Positions 5,132-5,903 of a stretch of 5,903 nucleotides of DNA are shown one piece after another. The translations under genes were made by a program, and so were the position numbers. The DNA lies in NCBI GenBank assembly GCA_030045215.1, contig JASIBJ010000281.1, forward strand, positions 1 to 5,903, given 5' to 3'. Position 1 is the first letter of the stretch. Each line of letters starts with the position of its first letter. Under the pieces are notes generated by a model. That model did no database searches, was not told where the DNA came from, and was given only the letters and a program-made list of their open reading frames with translations. This DNA comes from Streptosporangiaceae bacterium (GTDB taxonomy: Bacteria > Actinomycetota > Actinomycetes > Streptosporangiales > Streptosporangiaceae).

Positions 5132-5903
5132 ATGTTCACAAGCGGCGATGAGATTCTGGAGTTCATCGGGGCCGAAGGGGTGGAATTCGTCGACGTCCGG
5201 TTTGTCGACCTGCCGGGCACGATGCAGCACTTCACCGTTCCCGCCGAGTCGTTCGATCAGAGCGTGTTCACCGAGGGCCGGATGTTCGACGGCTCGTCGA
5301 TCCGCGGCTTCCAGCAAATTCATGAATCGGACATGCTGTTGCTTCCGGACGCGACCACCGCAGTGCTCGATCCGTTCCGCTCCCACAAGACGCTCAACCT
5401 GACCTTCTTCGTGCACGATCCGCTGACGGGGGAGCCCTACAGCCGCGACCCGCGCAACATCGCGCGCAAGGCCGAGGACTACCTGCGCGGCAGCGGCATT
5501 GCCGACACCGCCTTCTTCGGACCCGAGGCGGAGTTCTACATCTTCGACTCCGCGCGCTACGAGACCGGGCCGAACCAGGGCTACTACCACATCGACTCGA
5601 TCGAGGGGGCGTGGAACACCGGCCGGGACGAGCCGGGCGGGAACCTGGGCGCCAAGCCCGCATATAAGGGCGGTTACTTCCCCGTGCCGCCGATGGACCA
5701 CTACACCGACCTGCGCTCGGAGATGGTCCGCAACCTCATCGCCTGCGGCATCACGGTCGAGATGCAGCACCACGAGGTCGGCACCGCCGGGCAGGCCGAG
5801 ATTGACATCAGGTTCAACACGCTCCTGGCGATGGCCGACAACCTGATGACCTACAAGTACGTGGTCAAGAGCGTCGCGAGGGCAGCCGGCAAGACCGTCA
5901 CCT
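5132..5903 (+). CDS. glnA: glutamine synthetase type I, N-terminal 257 residues (runs off right edge)
   Basis: Glutamine synthetase joins ammonium to glutamate using ATP in the cytoplasm, as a dodecamer, and is the main route of ammonium assimilation. The start ATG 5132 has AGGGAGAG (5121-5128) 3 bases before it. Residues 14-100 form the beta-Grasp domain, with [10 protein letters not shown] (20-29) and [10 protein letters not shown] (52-61). The catalytic domain begins at about 105 ([12 protein letters not shown]). Metal and substrate ligands are present in FFGPEAEFY (Glu132, Glu134) and [12 protein letters not shown] (Glu215, Glu223), at a constant offset of 3 from the Salmonella enzyme. 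GGYFPVPP (180-187) is also diagnostic. Full proteins of this type have about 470 residues, so roughly 45% is missing, including the region of the adenylylation tyrosine. GlnR control is indicated by the box at 5022-5059. Similarity to Streptomyces and mycobacterial GlnA1 supports the housekeeping enzyme over the GlnA2-4 paralogues. Confidence 0.97.
   Translation, partial: MFTSGDEILEFIGAEGVEFVDVRFVDLPGTMQHFTVPAESFDQSVFTEGRMFDGSSIRGFQQIHESDMLLLPDATTAVLDPFRSHKTLNLTFFVHDPLTGEPYSRDPRNIARKAEDYLRGSGIADTAFFGPEAEFYIFDSARYETGPNQGYYHIDSIEGAWNTGRDEPGGNLGAKPAYKGGYFPVPPMDHYTDLRSEMVRNLIACGITVEMQHHEVGTAGQAEIDIRFNTLLAMADNLMTYKYVVKSVARAAGKTVT

Noticed and set aside
5069..5773. 234-codon minus-strand frame opposite glnA
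   Set aside because: It is an antisense shadow; the plus strand encodes conserved glutamine synthetase motifs throughout.

Overview
This window looks like ordinary chromosome of a high-GC actinobacterium. The evidence is the strong G/C preference at third codon positions, an actinobacterial-type LipA followed by a DUF4191 membrane protein, an RDD-family membrane protein, a type I glutamine synthetase, and a nitrogen-control operator of the GlnR type. The genus cannot be fixed from the sequence. I see no insertion sequence, phage gene, CRISPR array, tRNA or rRNA, and nothing that amounts to a new multi-gene system. The most interesting signals are regulatory.

Layout, left to right. A gene on the minus strand runs off the left edge (1-153) and has no recognised family. 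The divergent region 154-339 carries two different operator-like structures: tandem AAGATATATCTT palindromes lying over a plausible promoter for the left gene, and a separate GTACGGYGTAC inverted repeat just in front of a TetR-family regulator (340-1098). The regulator converges on a membrane-anchored HtrA-like serine protease with a PDZ domain (1145-2512, minus). A perfect 15-bp hairpin between them probably ends transcription from both sides.

Divergent from the protease is lipA (lipoyl synthase, best start GTG 2718), which overlaps the DUF4191 gene (3659-4366) by 7 bases, so the two should be translationally coupled. An RDD-family membrane protein (4464-4913, minus) converges on DUF4191 and is divergent from glnA (5132 to the right edge, N-terminal 257 residues only). 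From memory, lipA, DUF4191, RDD and glnA also lie close together in Streptomyces and Mycobacterium, so this part is a conserved core neighbourhood.

The region between the RDD gene and glnA holds a textbook four-part GlnR box (5022-5059) with exact 11-base periodicity, then a likely -10 element and a perfect 10-bp hairpin in the glnA leader. This points to GlnR control of ammonium assimilation. lipA and the RDD gene both look leaderless, because a TANNNT element sits 6-7 bases before a GTG start with no Shine-Dalgarno sequence in between.
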